The translations under genes and the position numbers were made by a program. Below the pieces are notes generated by a model, which made no database searches, was not told where the DNA came from, and saw nothing but the letters and a program-made list of their open reading frames with translations. Below are positions 1 through 7,239 of a stretch of DNA of 9,824 nucleotides, piece by piece (the first letter of the stretch is position 1; each line of letters starts with the position of its first letter). The DNA comes from Ga0074139 sp046336825 (GTDB lineage: Bacteria; Bdellovibrionota; Bdellovibrionia; Bdellovibrionales; Bdellovibrionaceae), in contig JBKDFX010000151.1 of NCBI GenBank assembly GCA_046336825.1, positions 1 to 9,824 on the forward strand, in the 5' to 3' direction.

Positions 1-7
1 ATTCATT

Positions 8-25
8 TTCTCGAGTGCCCGAGAA
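8..25 (-). other. Small inverted repeat downstream of icmF
   Basis: Arms TTCTCG and CGAGAA are separated by six bases and lie 9 bp past the icmF stop codon. This is where a terminator would be expected, but no T-run follows the stem on the minus strand within the seven bases left in the window. It may be a weak or Rho-assisted 3' end, or chance. Confidence 0.25.
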
Positions 26-34
26 GGATTAATT

Positions 35-3000
35 TTAAAGATTTCGCCGGTACTGACCACCCACTTGGAACAAGGCCTGGGTCATTTGATACAAGCTACA
101 AACTCTCGAAGCCTTCATGAGAGCTTCAAAAACATTTCCACCTTGCAGAACAGTGCTTTGAAGATCATTTAAAGCCTTCTCACCTTCAGTTTTGTGATTT
201 CTTTGATAGCCCTTCACATTTTTTAGTTGGTAATCCTTTTCTTCAAAGCTGGCTCGAGCCAATTCAATCTTCGGGGGCACATAATCAGTCGTTAAGGTTT
301 TAGGATCGACAAACGTATTCACACCGATGATGGGAAGTCGTCCATCATGTTTTAAAGTTTCGTAATACATGGACTCTTCTTGAATTTTAGATCTCTGGTA
401 TTGAGTTTCCATGGCTCCTAAAACTCCACCGCGTTCATTGATACGCATAAACTCAGAAAGCACAGCTTCCTCGACGAGCTCTGTGAGTTCTTCCAGAAAA
501 TAACTACCCTGCAAGGGATTTTCATTTTTAGTCATTCCAAATTCACGGTTTATAATCATTTGAATGGCCATGGCCCGACGAACAGATTCTTCTGTGGGCG
601 TGGTGATGGCCTCATCGTAGGCATTGGTGTGAAGCGAGTTGCAGTTGTCATACAATGCAATCAAGGCCTGCAAAGTGGTGCGAATATCATTGAAAGCAAT
701 TTCTTGGGCATGCAGAGACCGACCACTGGTTTGAATGTGATATTTTAATTTTTGTGAACGATCATTGGCCCCGTACAAATCTCTCATGGCTACGGCCCAA
801 ATCCTTCGAGCCACTCGACCCAAAACAGTGTACTCAGGATCAAGACCATTGGAAAAAAAGAAGGACAGATTATTGGCAAATTCATCCACATTAAGTCCGC
901 GGGCCTTGTAGTACTCCACAAAGGTAAATCCATTCGATAGAGTAAATGCCAACTGACTGATGGGGTTGGCTCCTGCTTCCGCGATGTGATAGCCAGAAAT
1001 ACTAACAGAATAGAAATTTCTAATTTTATTTTTTGTGAAGTACTCTTGAATATCACCCATCATTTTTAAAGCAAACTGAATGCTAAAAATACAGGTGTTT
1101 TGCCCTTGATCTTCTTTCAAAATATCAGCTTGCACAGTCCCTCTGACTTGAGAAAGGGTCCAGGCTTTGAGCTCTTCAAATTCCTGTGTTGTGAGCTTTC
1201 GACCCAATTCTTTTTCTTTTTTGTCCACTTGCTGATCAATGGCCGTGTTGAAGAAAAAAGCGAGAATCATGGGTGCAGGACCGTTGATGGTCATACTGAC
1301 TGAAGTGTTGGGAGAGCAAAGATCAAAACCTGCATAAAGCTTTTTCATGTCTTCCAAAGTGCAAATGGAGACTCCACTTTCACCGACTTTACCAAAAATA
1401 TCTGGGCGATTTTCAGGATCATGTCCATACAAAGTGACGCTGTCAAAAGCTGTGCTCAGTCGAGCCGCTGGCTCACCTTGAGTCAAATAATGAAATCGTC
1501 GATTGGTCCGTTCAGGCGTGCCTTCACCAGCAAACATCCGTTTGGGATCTTCGTCCGTTCGTTTAAGATGAAAGACACCTGTGGTGAAGGGAAATTCACC
1601 TGGAACGTTTTCCAGCTTTAAATAACGAAAACGATCTCCCCAATCCTGTAAATCAGGCACACTCACTCGAGGAATCACAGTCCCGCTAAGAGAAACACTT
1701 TTTAATGGCTGTTTGATTTTGCGATCTCGTACTTGATATTCGAATTCCTGAGCTTTGTACTTTTGAACAAAATCATCCCAAGCTTTGAGGGTTTTGAGTT
1801 CTTCGCCAGTGAATTCCTTTTCTAAATTGGATTCTAATTGAGAGGCCTTATCTGATAATACATCCGAGTTTTTTAATTGATGAAGAGCGCCCAGCTGAGA
1901 GGCTTTGATTCTTAGTTTTTTAACTCGCTCTTTGTAGCCTCGAACATGGCTGACAATTTCAGCCAAATAATTTTGCCTTTCACTGGGAATAATGATGTGT
2001 TCCCCAGCGCTCAAAACAGCTTTTTTAAAATCCTCATTCAATTTAAATTCAGTATTTTTCTGACTGAGAAGATCACTGATGTGAAAAAATAATTGATTCA
2101 CTCCCCCATCATTAAATTGACTGGCTTGAGTTAAAAAGACCGGCACCTGAGTTTCCTGGTCAAAGATTTTTCGAGATCTTTTGAATTGTTTTGTAACATC
2201 TCGAAGGGCATCTTGTGCTCCCCGGCGATCAGCTTTGTTCACAGCAATCATGTCAGCAAAATCAATCATGTCGATTTTTTCCAACTGTGACTGAGCTCCA
2301 AAGTCTGATGTCATCACATACAAAGAATGATCCGCCACTTCCGTGATGGCCATATTGCCTTGGCCGATCCCTGATGTTTCAGCGATGATCAAATCAAAAT
2401 TCAGTTCTTTTAAGGCCTTCAAGACCAAGGGTAAACTTTGAGCGATTTCACGCCCAGAACCGCGCGAAGCCAGCGAGCGCATGTAAATTCGCGAGCGACT
2501 GAGGGAATTCATTCGGATCCGGTCACCCAAAAGTCCACCGCCTGTTTTTCTTTTGGTGGGATCCACACACACGACAGCGATATTTTTATCTGGGTAGGAA
2601 TTTAAAAATCTTTGGCAAAGTTCATCAATCAGAGAGGATTTTCCTGCTCCTCCTGTCCCTGTAATACCTAAAACAGGTGGTGGAGTTTTTATCGCGAATT
2701 TTTTTAAATTTTCAGGAAATTCTGGGTTTAAAGCATTTTCAACAGCTGTTAAGTAAACACCAATTTCTGAACTCGGGATAGGATCTTTTTGAAAGGGATT
2801 TTCATTCACAGGATTTTTTGGAAACAGTTTATTTTTTTGAGAATCCAGACGGGCTTTGTTCAAATCAAAATCACTGGCCTCAACGACCAGTCTAATCTTA
2901 CCTTCAAGACCCATTCTTCGCCCGTCTTCGGGGTGAAAAATCTGATAAATACCGTAAGATTCCAGGGCTTTTTTCTCTTCATAGACAATAACCCCGCCAC

Positions 3001-3283
3001 CACCGCCAAAGATTTTAACGTAGGGCGCACCCATTTCGACCAAAAGATCTTTTAAATATTTAAAATACTCCATGTGCCCGCCCTGGTAGGAGGACACACA
3101 AACACCCTGGGCCCCTTCCTGTAAAACAGCTTTAGCCACGTCAGCTACGGATTGGTTGTGACCCAAGTGGATCACTTCAGCTCCCATATCCTGCAAAATT
3201 CTTCGCATGATATTGATACTGGCGTCATGTCCATCAAATAAAGAAGCTGCAGTGACTATTCTGACAGGATTTTTTAAAGCCAT
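35..3283 (-). CDS. icmF: Fused isobutyryl-CoA mutase IcmF (B12-dependent mutase with built-in GTPase chaperone)
   Basis: This 1082-aa cytoplasmic enzyme is the usual length for IcmF, which interconverts isobutyryl-CoA and n-butyryl-CoA using adenosylcobalamin. The N-terminal cobalamin-binding domain (about 1-140) has the D17-x-H19 lower-ligand motif and a five-glycine run at 93-97. The MeaB-like G domain (about 200-415) has a P-loop at 209-216 (GTGGAGKS) and NKAD at 349-352. A helical linker (about 420-545) leads to the mutase barrel (about 555 to the end), with the YHIAEAGA segment whose H766 matches the catalytic histidine of methylmalonyl-CoA mutase. F571 and Q728 occupy the positions that are Tyr and Arg in methylmalonyl-CoA mutase, which favours a non-carboxylated substrate such as isobutyryl-CoA. 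AAAGGA lies 6 nt before the ATG. The gene follows the enoyl-CoA hydratase gene by 62 bp on the same strand, so it is probably the last gene of that operon. The frame is intact. Confidence 0.96.
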   Translation of the reverse strand: MALKNPVRIVTAASLFDGHDASINIMRRILQDMGAEVIHLGHNQSVADVAKAVLQEGAQGVCVSSYQGGHMEYFKYLKDLLVEMGAPYVKIFGGGGGVIVYEEKKALESYGIYQIFHPEDGRRMGLEGKIRLVVEASDFDLNKARLDSQKNKLFPKNPVNENPFQKDPIPSSEIGVYLTAVENALNPEFPENLKKFAIKTPPPVLGITGTGGAGKSSLIDELCQRFLNSYPDKNIAVVCVDPTKRKTGGGLLGDRIRMNSLSRSRIYMRSLASRGSGREIAQSLPLVLKALKELNFDLIIAETSGIGQGNMAITEVADHSLYVMTSDFGAQSQLEKIDMIDFADMIAVNKADRRGAQDALRDVTKQFKRSRKIFDQETQVPVFLTQASQFNDGGVNQLFFHISDLLSQKNTEFKLNEDFKKAVLSAGEHIIIPSERQNYLAEIVSHVRGYKERVKKLRIKASQLGALHQLKNSDVLSDKASQLESNLEKEFTGEELKTLKAWDDFVQKYKAQEFEYQVRDRKIKQPLKSVSLSGTVIPRVSVPDLQDWGDRFRYLKLENVPGEFPFTTGVFHLKRTDEDPKRMFAGEGTPERTNRRFHYLTQGEPAARLSTAFDSVTLYGHDPENRPDIFGKVGESGVSICTLEDMKKLYAGFDLCSPNTSVSMTINGPAPMILAFFFNTAIDQQVDKKEKELGRKLTTQEFEELKAWTLSQVRGTVQADILKEDQGQNTCIFSIQFALKMMGDIQEYFTKNKIRNFYSVSISGYHIAEAGANPISQLAFTLSNGFTFVEYYKARGLNVDEFANNLSFFFSNGLDPEYTVLGRVARRIWAVAMRDLYGANDRSQKLKYHIQTSGRSLHAQEIAFNDIRTTLQALIALYDNCNSLHTNAYDEAITTPTEESVRRAMAIQMIINREFGMTKNENPLQGSYFLEELTELVEEAVLSEFMRINERGGVLGAMETQYQRSKIQEESMYYETLKHDGRLPIIGVNTFVDPKTLTTDYVPPKIELARASFEEKDYQLKNVKGYQRNHKTEGEKALNDLQSTVLQGGNVFEALMKASRVCSLYQMTQALFQVGGQYRRNL

Positions 3284-3345
3284 GGTAGATCCTTTAATTT
3301 TCGATTGAATTCATTATTTTTTTATATCTCTTGAATCGCTTATAT

Positions 3346-4140
3346 TCATATTCCACGAAATTGAGCTTTACGTTTTTCTGTGAAGGCTTTCATCCCCTCA
3401 GCAGCGTCTTGGGAGTCAAAAAGCTCACTGAATAATTCAGCTTCAAATTTCTGCGCCATTTCGATATCTAAATCCCAATTGGCCAATAGGGCTTTTTTAC
3501 TTTGCGCCACAGCCAGAGGTCCACGAGCGGTGATGAACTCTAAACGAGCTATCGCTTGAGCCATCAGTTCAGCCTTAGGAACCACTCGATTGACCAAACC
3601 AAAACTCAGAGCCTCTTGAGCCGTGATAACATCACCGCTAAAAATCAACTCACGTGCTCGTCTAAGACCTACAGCTCGCGCCAATCGTAAAGTGCCACCA
3701 AAACCAGGAATCAAACCTAAGGAGACTTCAGGAAGTCCTAGTTTTGCATTTTCAGAGGCAAATATGAAGTCACAGGCCAGAGCGAGTTCTAAACCACCGC
3801 CCAAAGCAAAGCCATTGACTGAGGCCAGCACTGGAATTTTAAGCAGCTCCAGTTCATGAAATACACTTTGTCCTTTTTTTGCAAATTGGGCAGCTTCTGG
3901 GGATTTCAAATTGAGCATTTCTTTGATGTCAGCCCCAGCCACAAAGGCTTTTTCACCCTCGCCCGTGACAATCAATCCTCTCGCGTCTTCAAATTTCATT
4001 TCTCCAATGAGTCGAAGAGCCACGGCCATTTCACTTAAAACATTTTGATTTAAGGCATTTAAGCTCTCGGGTCTTGCGATGGCTAATGTCCAAAGTGCAT
4101 TTTGCTGACTTAATTTGATGGTTTTAAATTCACTTTGCAT
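3346..4140 (-). CDS. Enoyl-CoA hydratase/isomerase (crotonase) family protein
   Basis: This 264-aa crotonase-fold protein most likely hydrates trans-2-enoyl-CoA to 3-hydroxyacyl-CoA. The oxyanion-hole segments are visible as AFVAGAD (65-71) and NGFALGGG (109-116). Both catalytic glutamates of true hydratases are present: E118 in GGGLELAL and E138 in LPEVSLGLIPGFGGT. The start is the ATG at 4138-4140. A GGAG lies 9 nt upstream, and the protein then begins like its family. An earlier in-frame ATG at 4191 would add 17 residues that are only the dehydrogenase gene read in another frame. The first 11 bp overlap the end of the dehydrogenase gene, so translation is probably coupled. Substrate chain length cannot be read from the sequence; crotonyl-CoA fits the neighbours. 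Confidence 0.93.
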   Translation of the reverse strand: MQSEFKTIKLSQQNALWTLAIARPESLNALNQNVLSEMAVALRLIGEMKFEDARGLIVTGEGEKAFVAGADIKEMLNLKSPEAAQFAKKGQSVFHELELLKIPVLASVNGFALGGGLELALACDFIFASENAKLGLPEVSLGLIPGFGGTLRLARAVGLRRARELIFSGDVITAQEALSFGLVNRVVPKAELMAQAIARLEFITARGPLAVAQSKKALLANWDLDIEMAQKFEAELFSELFDSQDAAEGMKAFTEKRKAQFRGI

Positions 4141-4993
4141 AGTTATAAACTCCACGACCTGATTTTTTACCCAGCCAGCCGGCCTCGACATACTTAACTA
4201 ATAAGGGACAGGGTCGATATTTGGAATCACCTAACCCATCATGGAGAACTTGCATAATGGCTAAACAAGTGTCCAAACCGATAAAATCAGCCAAAGTGAG
4301 AGGACCCATAGGCTGGTTCGTACCTAATTTCATGGCCTCATCAATTTGTGAAGCCTGAGCGATTCCTTCATGCAAAGTGTAGAAAGCTTCATTGATCATC
4401 GGCATTAATATGCGGTTAACAATGAAGCCTGGCATGTCTTTAACACTTTCAACAAACACTTTCCCCAGGCTTTCAGAAAGAGCCCGGGTTTTTTGAAAGG
4501 TCTCATCTGAAGTTTGTAAACCCCGAATCCCTTCAACTAACTTCATCAAGGGAACAGGGTTCATAAAATGCATGCCCGCCACCAGATGAGGACGTTTTGT
4601 GACAGAGGCAATTTTAGTGATGGAGATGGATGAGGTGTTACTTAAAAGTAAAGCCTCTGGTTTTACAATTTGGTCTAAGTCTTTAAAAATTTTAAGTTTT
4701 AATTCCAAATTTTCAGTTGCGGCTTCGATGACCACATCGCAATCACTCAAACTTTTTAAATCTTGAGCTGTTTGAATTCTTTGGAGGATTTCTTTTTTTT
4801 GATCTTCCGTGAGACTTTGTTTTTTGATTAACCGATCACAGGATGAGGCAATGGTCTGAAGACCTTTTTCAAGGGCAGCCGCTGACACATCCGACATCAC
4901 AGCTTTAAATCCCGAGCTCGCGGCCACTTGAGCAATTCCGTTACCCATTTGACCAGCACCTACTATACCAATTTTTTTAAAAATTTGACTCAA
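4130..4993 (-). CDS. hbd: 3-hydroxyacyl-CoA (3-hydroxybutyryl-CoA) dehydrogenase
   Basis: This is a 287-aa NAD(P)-dependent dehydrogenase of the Hbd/PaaH type, oxidising 3-hydroxyacyl-CoA to 3-oxoacyl-CoA or the reverse. The Rossmann motif GAGQMG is at 12-17 with D35 at the end of beta-2. The catalytic region has SNTSS (118-122), H142 in GMHFMNPVP, E154 in KLVE and N193 in GFIVNR, followed by the C-terminal helical domain. I chose the TTG at 4991-4993 as start. It has AAGGGGG 6 nt upstream and gives the usual family length with the Rossmann strand at once. An ATG at 5057-5059 would add 22 residues that look nothing like the family and has a poor ribosome site. The gene is first in a tight cluster with the hydratase (11-bp overlap) and icmF. 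Confidence 0.93.
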   Translation of the reverse strand: MSQIFKKIGIVGAGQMGNGIAQVAASSGFKAVMSDVSAAALEKGLQTIASSCDRLIKKQSLTEDQKKEILQRIQTAQDLKSLSDCDVVIEAATENLELKLKIFKDLDQIVKPEALLLSNTSSISITKIASVTKRPHLVAGMHFMNPVPLMKLVEGIRGLQTSDETFQKTRALSESLGKVFVESVKDMPGFIVNRILMPMINEAFYTLHEGIAQASQIDEAMKLGTNQPMGPLTLADFIGLDTCLAIMQVLHDGLGDSKYRPCPLLVKYVEAGWLGKKSGRGVYNYAK

Positions 4994-5090
4994 CTTAGGC
5001 CCCCTTTTGAGGTGTGTTTGAAAGTTCCACACGCTATCAAAAGAAAGGGCCAGGGACATGACGCCTAATGGCTAAAATGGAGGAAAAAAA
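4994..5090 (-). promoter_or_regulatory. Leader region of the hbd operon
   Basis: These 97 bp separate the small exported protein gene from the TTG start of the dehydrogenase. The region begins on the minus strand with a run of seven T directly after the upstream stop codon, but I find no convincing GC-rich stem before it. GATAAT at 5090-5095 resembles a -10 box but has no good -35 partner. The AAGGGGG ribosome site lies just before the start. Read-through from the upstream gene and a private promoter both remain possible. Confidence 0.3.
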
Positions 5091-5477
5091 TTATCTTAAA
5101 ACCAATCGGCAAAGACCGCGACGATTACCCAAAGTAGCAGCCGCGAATGATTTTTCATTATTAGCTTTAACACCCTCAGTTCGGATGTTGAGAGAAAATA
5201 ACTCATTCACATTGGCAAATATCAGTGTTTTTCCCACTTGATTTGCACCCACTGCAAATTTTCGGGGTTGAACGCGGCACGCAGGACAAATGGGATATAC
5301 AAGAGCTTCCGATTGGTTTTTACCAATTTGAGTGGTGATCTGCACAAAGGTCCCCTGGATGGCGCTGGTCATAGAAGGGTGTTTAAATTCGCAAGACCAT
5401 TCTTCAATTTTCGGAGCTGTAAGAGCTAGAGATTGAAGCGAAATGAGTAAAGAAGCTAAAACCATTAAATTTTTCAT
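5091..5477 (-). CDS. Small exported four-cysteine protein of unknown function
   Basis: This 128-aa protein has no family I recognise. It begins with a clear Sec signal peptide (Lys2, hydrophobic stretch 4-19), with likely cleavage after SLA at 16-18 or LTA at 19-21. The mature part has exactly four cysteines (C29, C64, C67, C123), with C64 and C67 in a CPAC motif. In an oxidising periplasm this suggests two disulfides; metal binding or redox activity through CPAC is less likely because there is no thioredoxin-like context. The rest is beta-prone. The ribosome site AAGGA is 5 nt before the ATG. It is codirectional with and upstream of hbd, but nothing links it functionally to acyl-CoA metabolism. 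Confidence 0.8.
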   Translation of the reverse strand: MKNLMVLASLLISLQSLALTAPKIEEWSCEFKHPSMTSAIQGTFVQITTQIGKNQSEALVYPICPACRVQPRKFAVGANQVGKTLIFANVNELFSLNIRTEGVKANNEKSFAAATLGNRRGLCRLVLR

Positions 5478-5501
5478 AAAGATCCTTTTTAAGAGTCATT
5501 G

Positions 5502-5514
5502 TATGAGTCTCATA
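5502..5514. promoter_or_regulatory. Operator-like palindrome upstream of the small exported gene
   Basis: This is a perfect 13-bp palindrome, TATGAG-T-CTCATA, centred about 31 bp before the ATG of the leftward gene. On the minus strand a TACAAT -10-like hexamer directly follows and partly overlaps it, so a bound protein could block a promoter there. No -35 box is convincing. Only the symmetry is seen; a regulatory role is inferred. Confidence 0.3.
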
Positions 5515-5652
5515 ACTTTAATTGTATGTTTTGACTAAAACATTTTTTTGATTAAATACAAACGCACTTCAAAACTGAAAGTTTTTCATTTGTCGACAGG
5601 ATATTAAGCTGGCCTTGGGGCCAATTCAGATCTAATTAAGTGGATGATAAAT

Positions 5653-5680
5653 TTGACAGCTGTTGTTGCACATTGAGAAT
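5653..5680 (+). promoter_or_regulatory. Candidate sigma-70 promoter for the SH3-domain gene
   Basis: There is a perfect TTGACA -35 hexamer at 5653-5658, a 16-bp spacer, and GAGAAT (4 of 6 matches) at 5675-5680. This would give a leader of about 165 nt before the ATG at 5854. The -35 is good and the -10 is mediocre. Confidence 0.35.
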
Positions 5681-5737
5681 AGATTGAAAAAATCCATCTA
5701 TCCCTATGGTATTTCTATGTTAATTAACGACTGCTGA

Positions 5738-5766
5738 TTGTTTTGTGACCCGTTTGGTCATCTAGT
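5738..5766 (+). promoter_or_regulatory. Weak alternative promoter with a palindrome filling its spacer
   Basis: TTGTTT (5738-5743), 17 bp, then TCTAGT (5761-5766) forms a weak sigma-70-like promoter. The perfect inverted repeat TGACC-cgttt-GGTCA (5746-5760) lies inside the spacer, which is a classic repressor position. Each hexamer deviates from consensus, so this is a suggestion only. Confidence 0.22.
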
Positions 5767-5853
5767 CACGTTGGATATTTCAATTCCAACCACTGTTTAA
5801 AGCCTTTTTACTGGCCTTGCGAAAAGTCGAGGAGCTGGGCAAAATAAAAGGGC

Positions 5854-7239
5854 ATGTTTCAGGAAGAGACGAGCCTTAAATATAAACTCTTTTTACTCCT
5901 TTTGGGATTCACTTGGCCCGCTTCAGCTGGTCTACTTGAACCCTCATTGGACTTAGCCCTTCCTTTTTATAAAAGTCCGGAAAGCCCCTTCCCCTCAGGA
6001 CAGGCCAGTCGCAATAAGCTTCTTGATTCCTTGATCAGTTCTTCCACAGATCTACAGTTTCGGGTTCAATGGAATGAACAAGAACATCTTGTGGAACATT
6101 CCTCTTTGTTGCGTGAAATTGAGCTCAGCACTCAAGTGGTGGTTAAAAACACGAGCTCCCTACGATTACTAGCTGAAATGGAGTCCTCCTCTTTGGCTCA
6201 GATGAGACCAGGACAAAATTTAGAAGTCATGAGCCACCGTGGACCTTGGATGCGAGTCAGGATGAGAGACAAAGTGAGTTCTAAAAATCATGTGGGCTAT
6301 GTTCTGACATCGGAAGTGGAGCCCCACTTCACAGATATTCGACGTTACACCTCTTTGACGGATTTAATCTTAAAAAAACAGCCCTATCAAAATTCTAAAT
6401 CAGTGGTGGTGGTCAATCGTTTAAGCCAGCTGGATTTACTTGAAATCCAAAATGGCTGGGGTTTGTTAAAAACTCAATCCCAACAGGGCTGGGCCCCAAT
6501 GTCTGAGATCATTGGGCGAAGTGATTTTGCCACTCGAGCCTGGAACTTGATGCAAAAAAAGTGGGTCAATATTCATTCACGCAATGGGGCTCAGATGACT
6601 CTGTTGGAAAAACTTGAAAAAAGAAGCCTGTCTGAGTTTTCAGGATTTCAAAGTCAAAAATCCATCGCTATTTTTCAAGGCACTCATCCTAAAATTCCAA
6701 AGGGCGCACGAGTTGAAATCAAAGAAGCATTGGCCAAAAGATGGAATTTGTCTCGCCTGAGCGGACATGGTGAAATCTGGTGGGCCACCCGTTTAGACCC
6801 CTCACAAAAGTCCTCATCAAATATTCGGACTTCTGATTTGATGCAAAAAAACTTAAGTGCCATGAGCTTTGATTCAAAAACAAAAAAAGGTTTAGCCGCC
6901 GCTGGTGGGATCTACCGCACTCGCGATGGAAAAAACTGGCAAAAGATCGATTTTTTTGGCTCAGAAAATTGGCCCGTGTGTTTACACCCCAGTGGAGCTT
7001 GGTTTGTGGGACCCTTTGTGAGCACTGACGAGGGAGAAACCTTTAAACCTGCCATCAAATGGAGCGAAGTGGTTAAGCGGCTCCAAATCAATGAGCCCAA
7101 ACGAAAAATACCCTTTTTTAGAGTGATTGACATTAAATCCGTAGACAATGAAACAGTTGAAATCAAAGTGGACACTGGAATTAAGACGGCTCGCTTAAGA
7201 TCCCATGCCCTTTCCCATGACTGGTCCCCGCTCCCTTAA
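5854..7239 (+). CDS. Exported protein with two SH3-like domains and C-terminal Asp-box motifs
   Basis: This 461-aa protein has no named family that I recognise. A signal peptide covers 1-25 (hydrophobic 12-21, cleavage likely after PASA). The first bacterial SH3-like domain is at about 95-157, with LR at 103-104, a PGQ turn at 119-121, W132-x-x-V135 and GYV at 148-150. A second, weaker one lies at about 165-220, with NGWGLLKT at 200-207 and a GWAP strand at 212-215. The C-terminal third has two Asp-box turns, TRDGKNW (356-362) and STDEGETF (390-397), typical of beta-propeller or exo-sialidase-like hairpins, but two are too few for a whole propeller. The likely site is the periplasm or cell surface, perhaps binding peptidoglycan. 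The ATG is the only start after an in-frame stop at 5845, although its AAAGGG ribosome site is unusually close. The last 59 bp overlap the convergent acyltransferase gene. Confidence 0.85.
   Translation: MFQEETSLKYKLFLLLLGFTWPASAGLLEPSLDLALPFYKSPESPFPSGQASRNKLLDSLISSSTDLQFRVQWNEQEHLVEHSSLLREIELSTQVVVKNTSSLRLLAEMESSSLAQMRPGQNLEVMSHRGPWMRVRMRDKVSSKNHVGYVLTSEVEPHFTDIRRYTSLTDLILKKQPYQNSKSVVVVNRLSQLDLLEIQNGWGLLKTQSQQGWAPMSEIIGRSDFATRAWNLMQKKWVNIHSRNGAQMTLLEKLEKRSLSEFSGFQSQKSIAIFQGTHPKIPKGARVEIKEALAKRWNLSRLSGHGEIWWATRLDPSQKSSSNIRTSDLMQKNLSAMSFDSKTKKGLAAAGGIYRTRDGKNWQKIDFFGSENWPVCLHPSGAWFVGPFVSTDEGETFKPAIKWSEVVKRLQINEPKRKIPFFRVIDIKSVDNETVEIKVDTGIKTARLRSHALSHDWSPLP

Larger units (their letters stand above)
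5478..5853. other. Divergent 376-bp intergenic region without a gene
   Basis: No coding frame longer than about a dozen codons with a ribosome site is visible. The region is AT-rich and must carry promoters for the small exported gene (leftward) and the SH3-like gene (rightward). It contains several short perfect inverted repeats: 5502-5514 (TATGAG-T-CTCATA), 5591-5598 (TGTCGACA), 5610-5623 (TGGCC-4-GGCCA), 5746-5760 (TGACC-5-GGTCA) and 5770-5790 (GTTGGA-9-TCCAAC). No tRNA or obvious structured RNA was recognised. Confidence 0.6.

Noticed and set aside
790..1056. An 88-codon open frame on the minus strand inside icmF
   Set aside because: It is an alternate frame of an intact, highly conserved enzyme, with no independent support.
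5083..5140. Possible terminator of the small exported protein gene, from the T7 run right after its stop
   Set aside because: No stem longer than about 3-5 bp could be formed directly before the T-run.
5679..5701. Inverted repeat ATAGAT/ATCTAT around an A-rich loop
   Set aside because: The stem is short and AT-only for the most part, with no T-run after it on either strand; not a terminator and probably chance.
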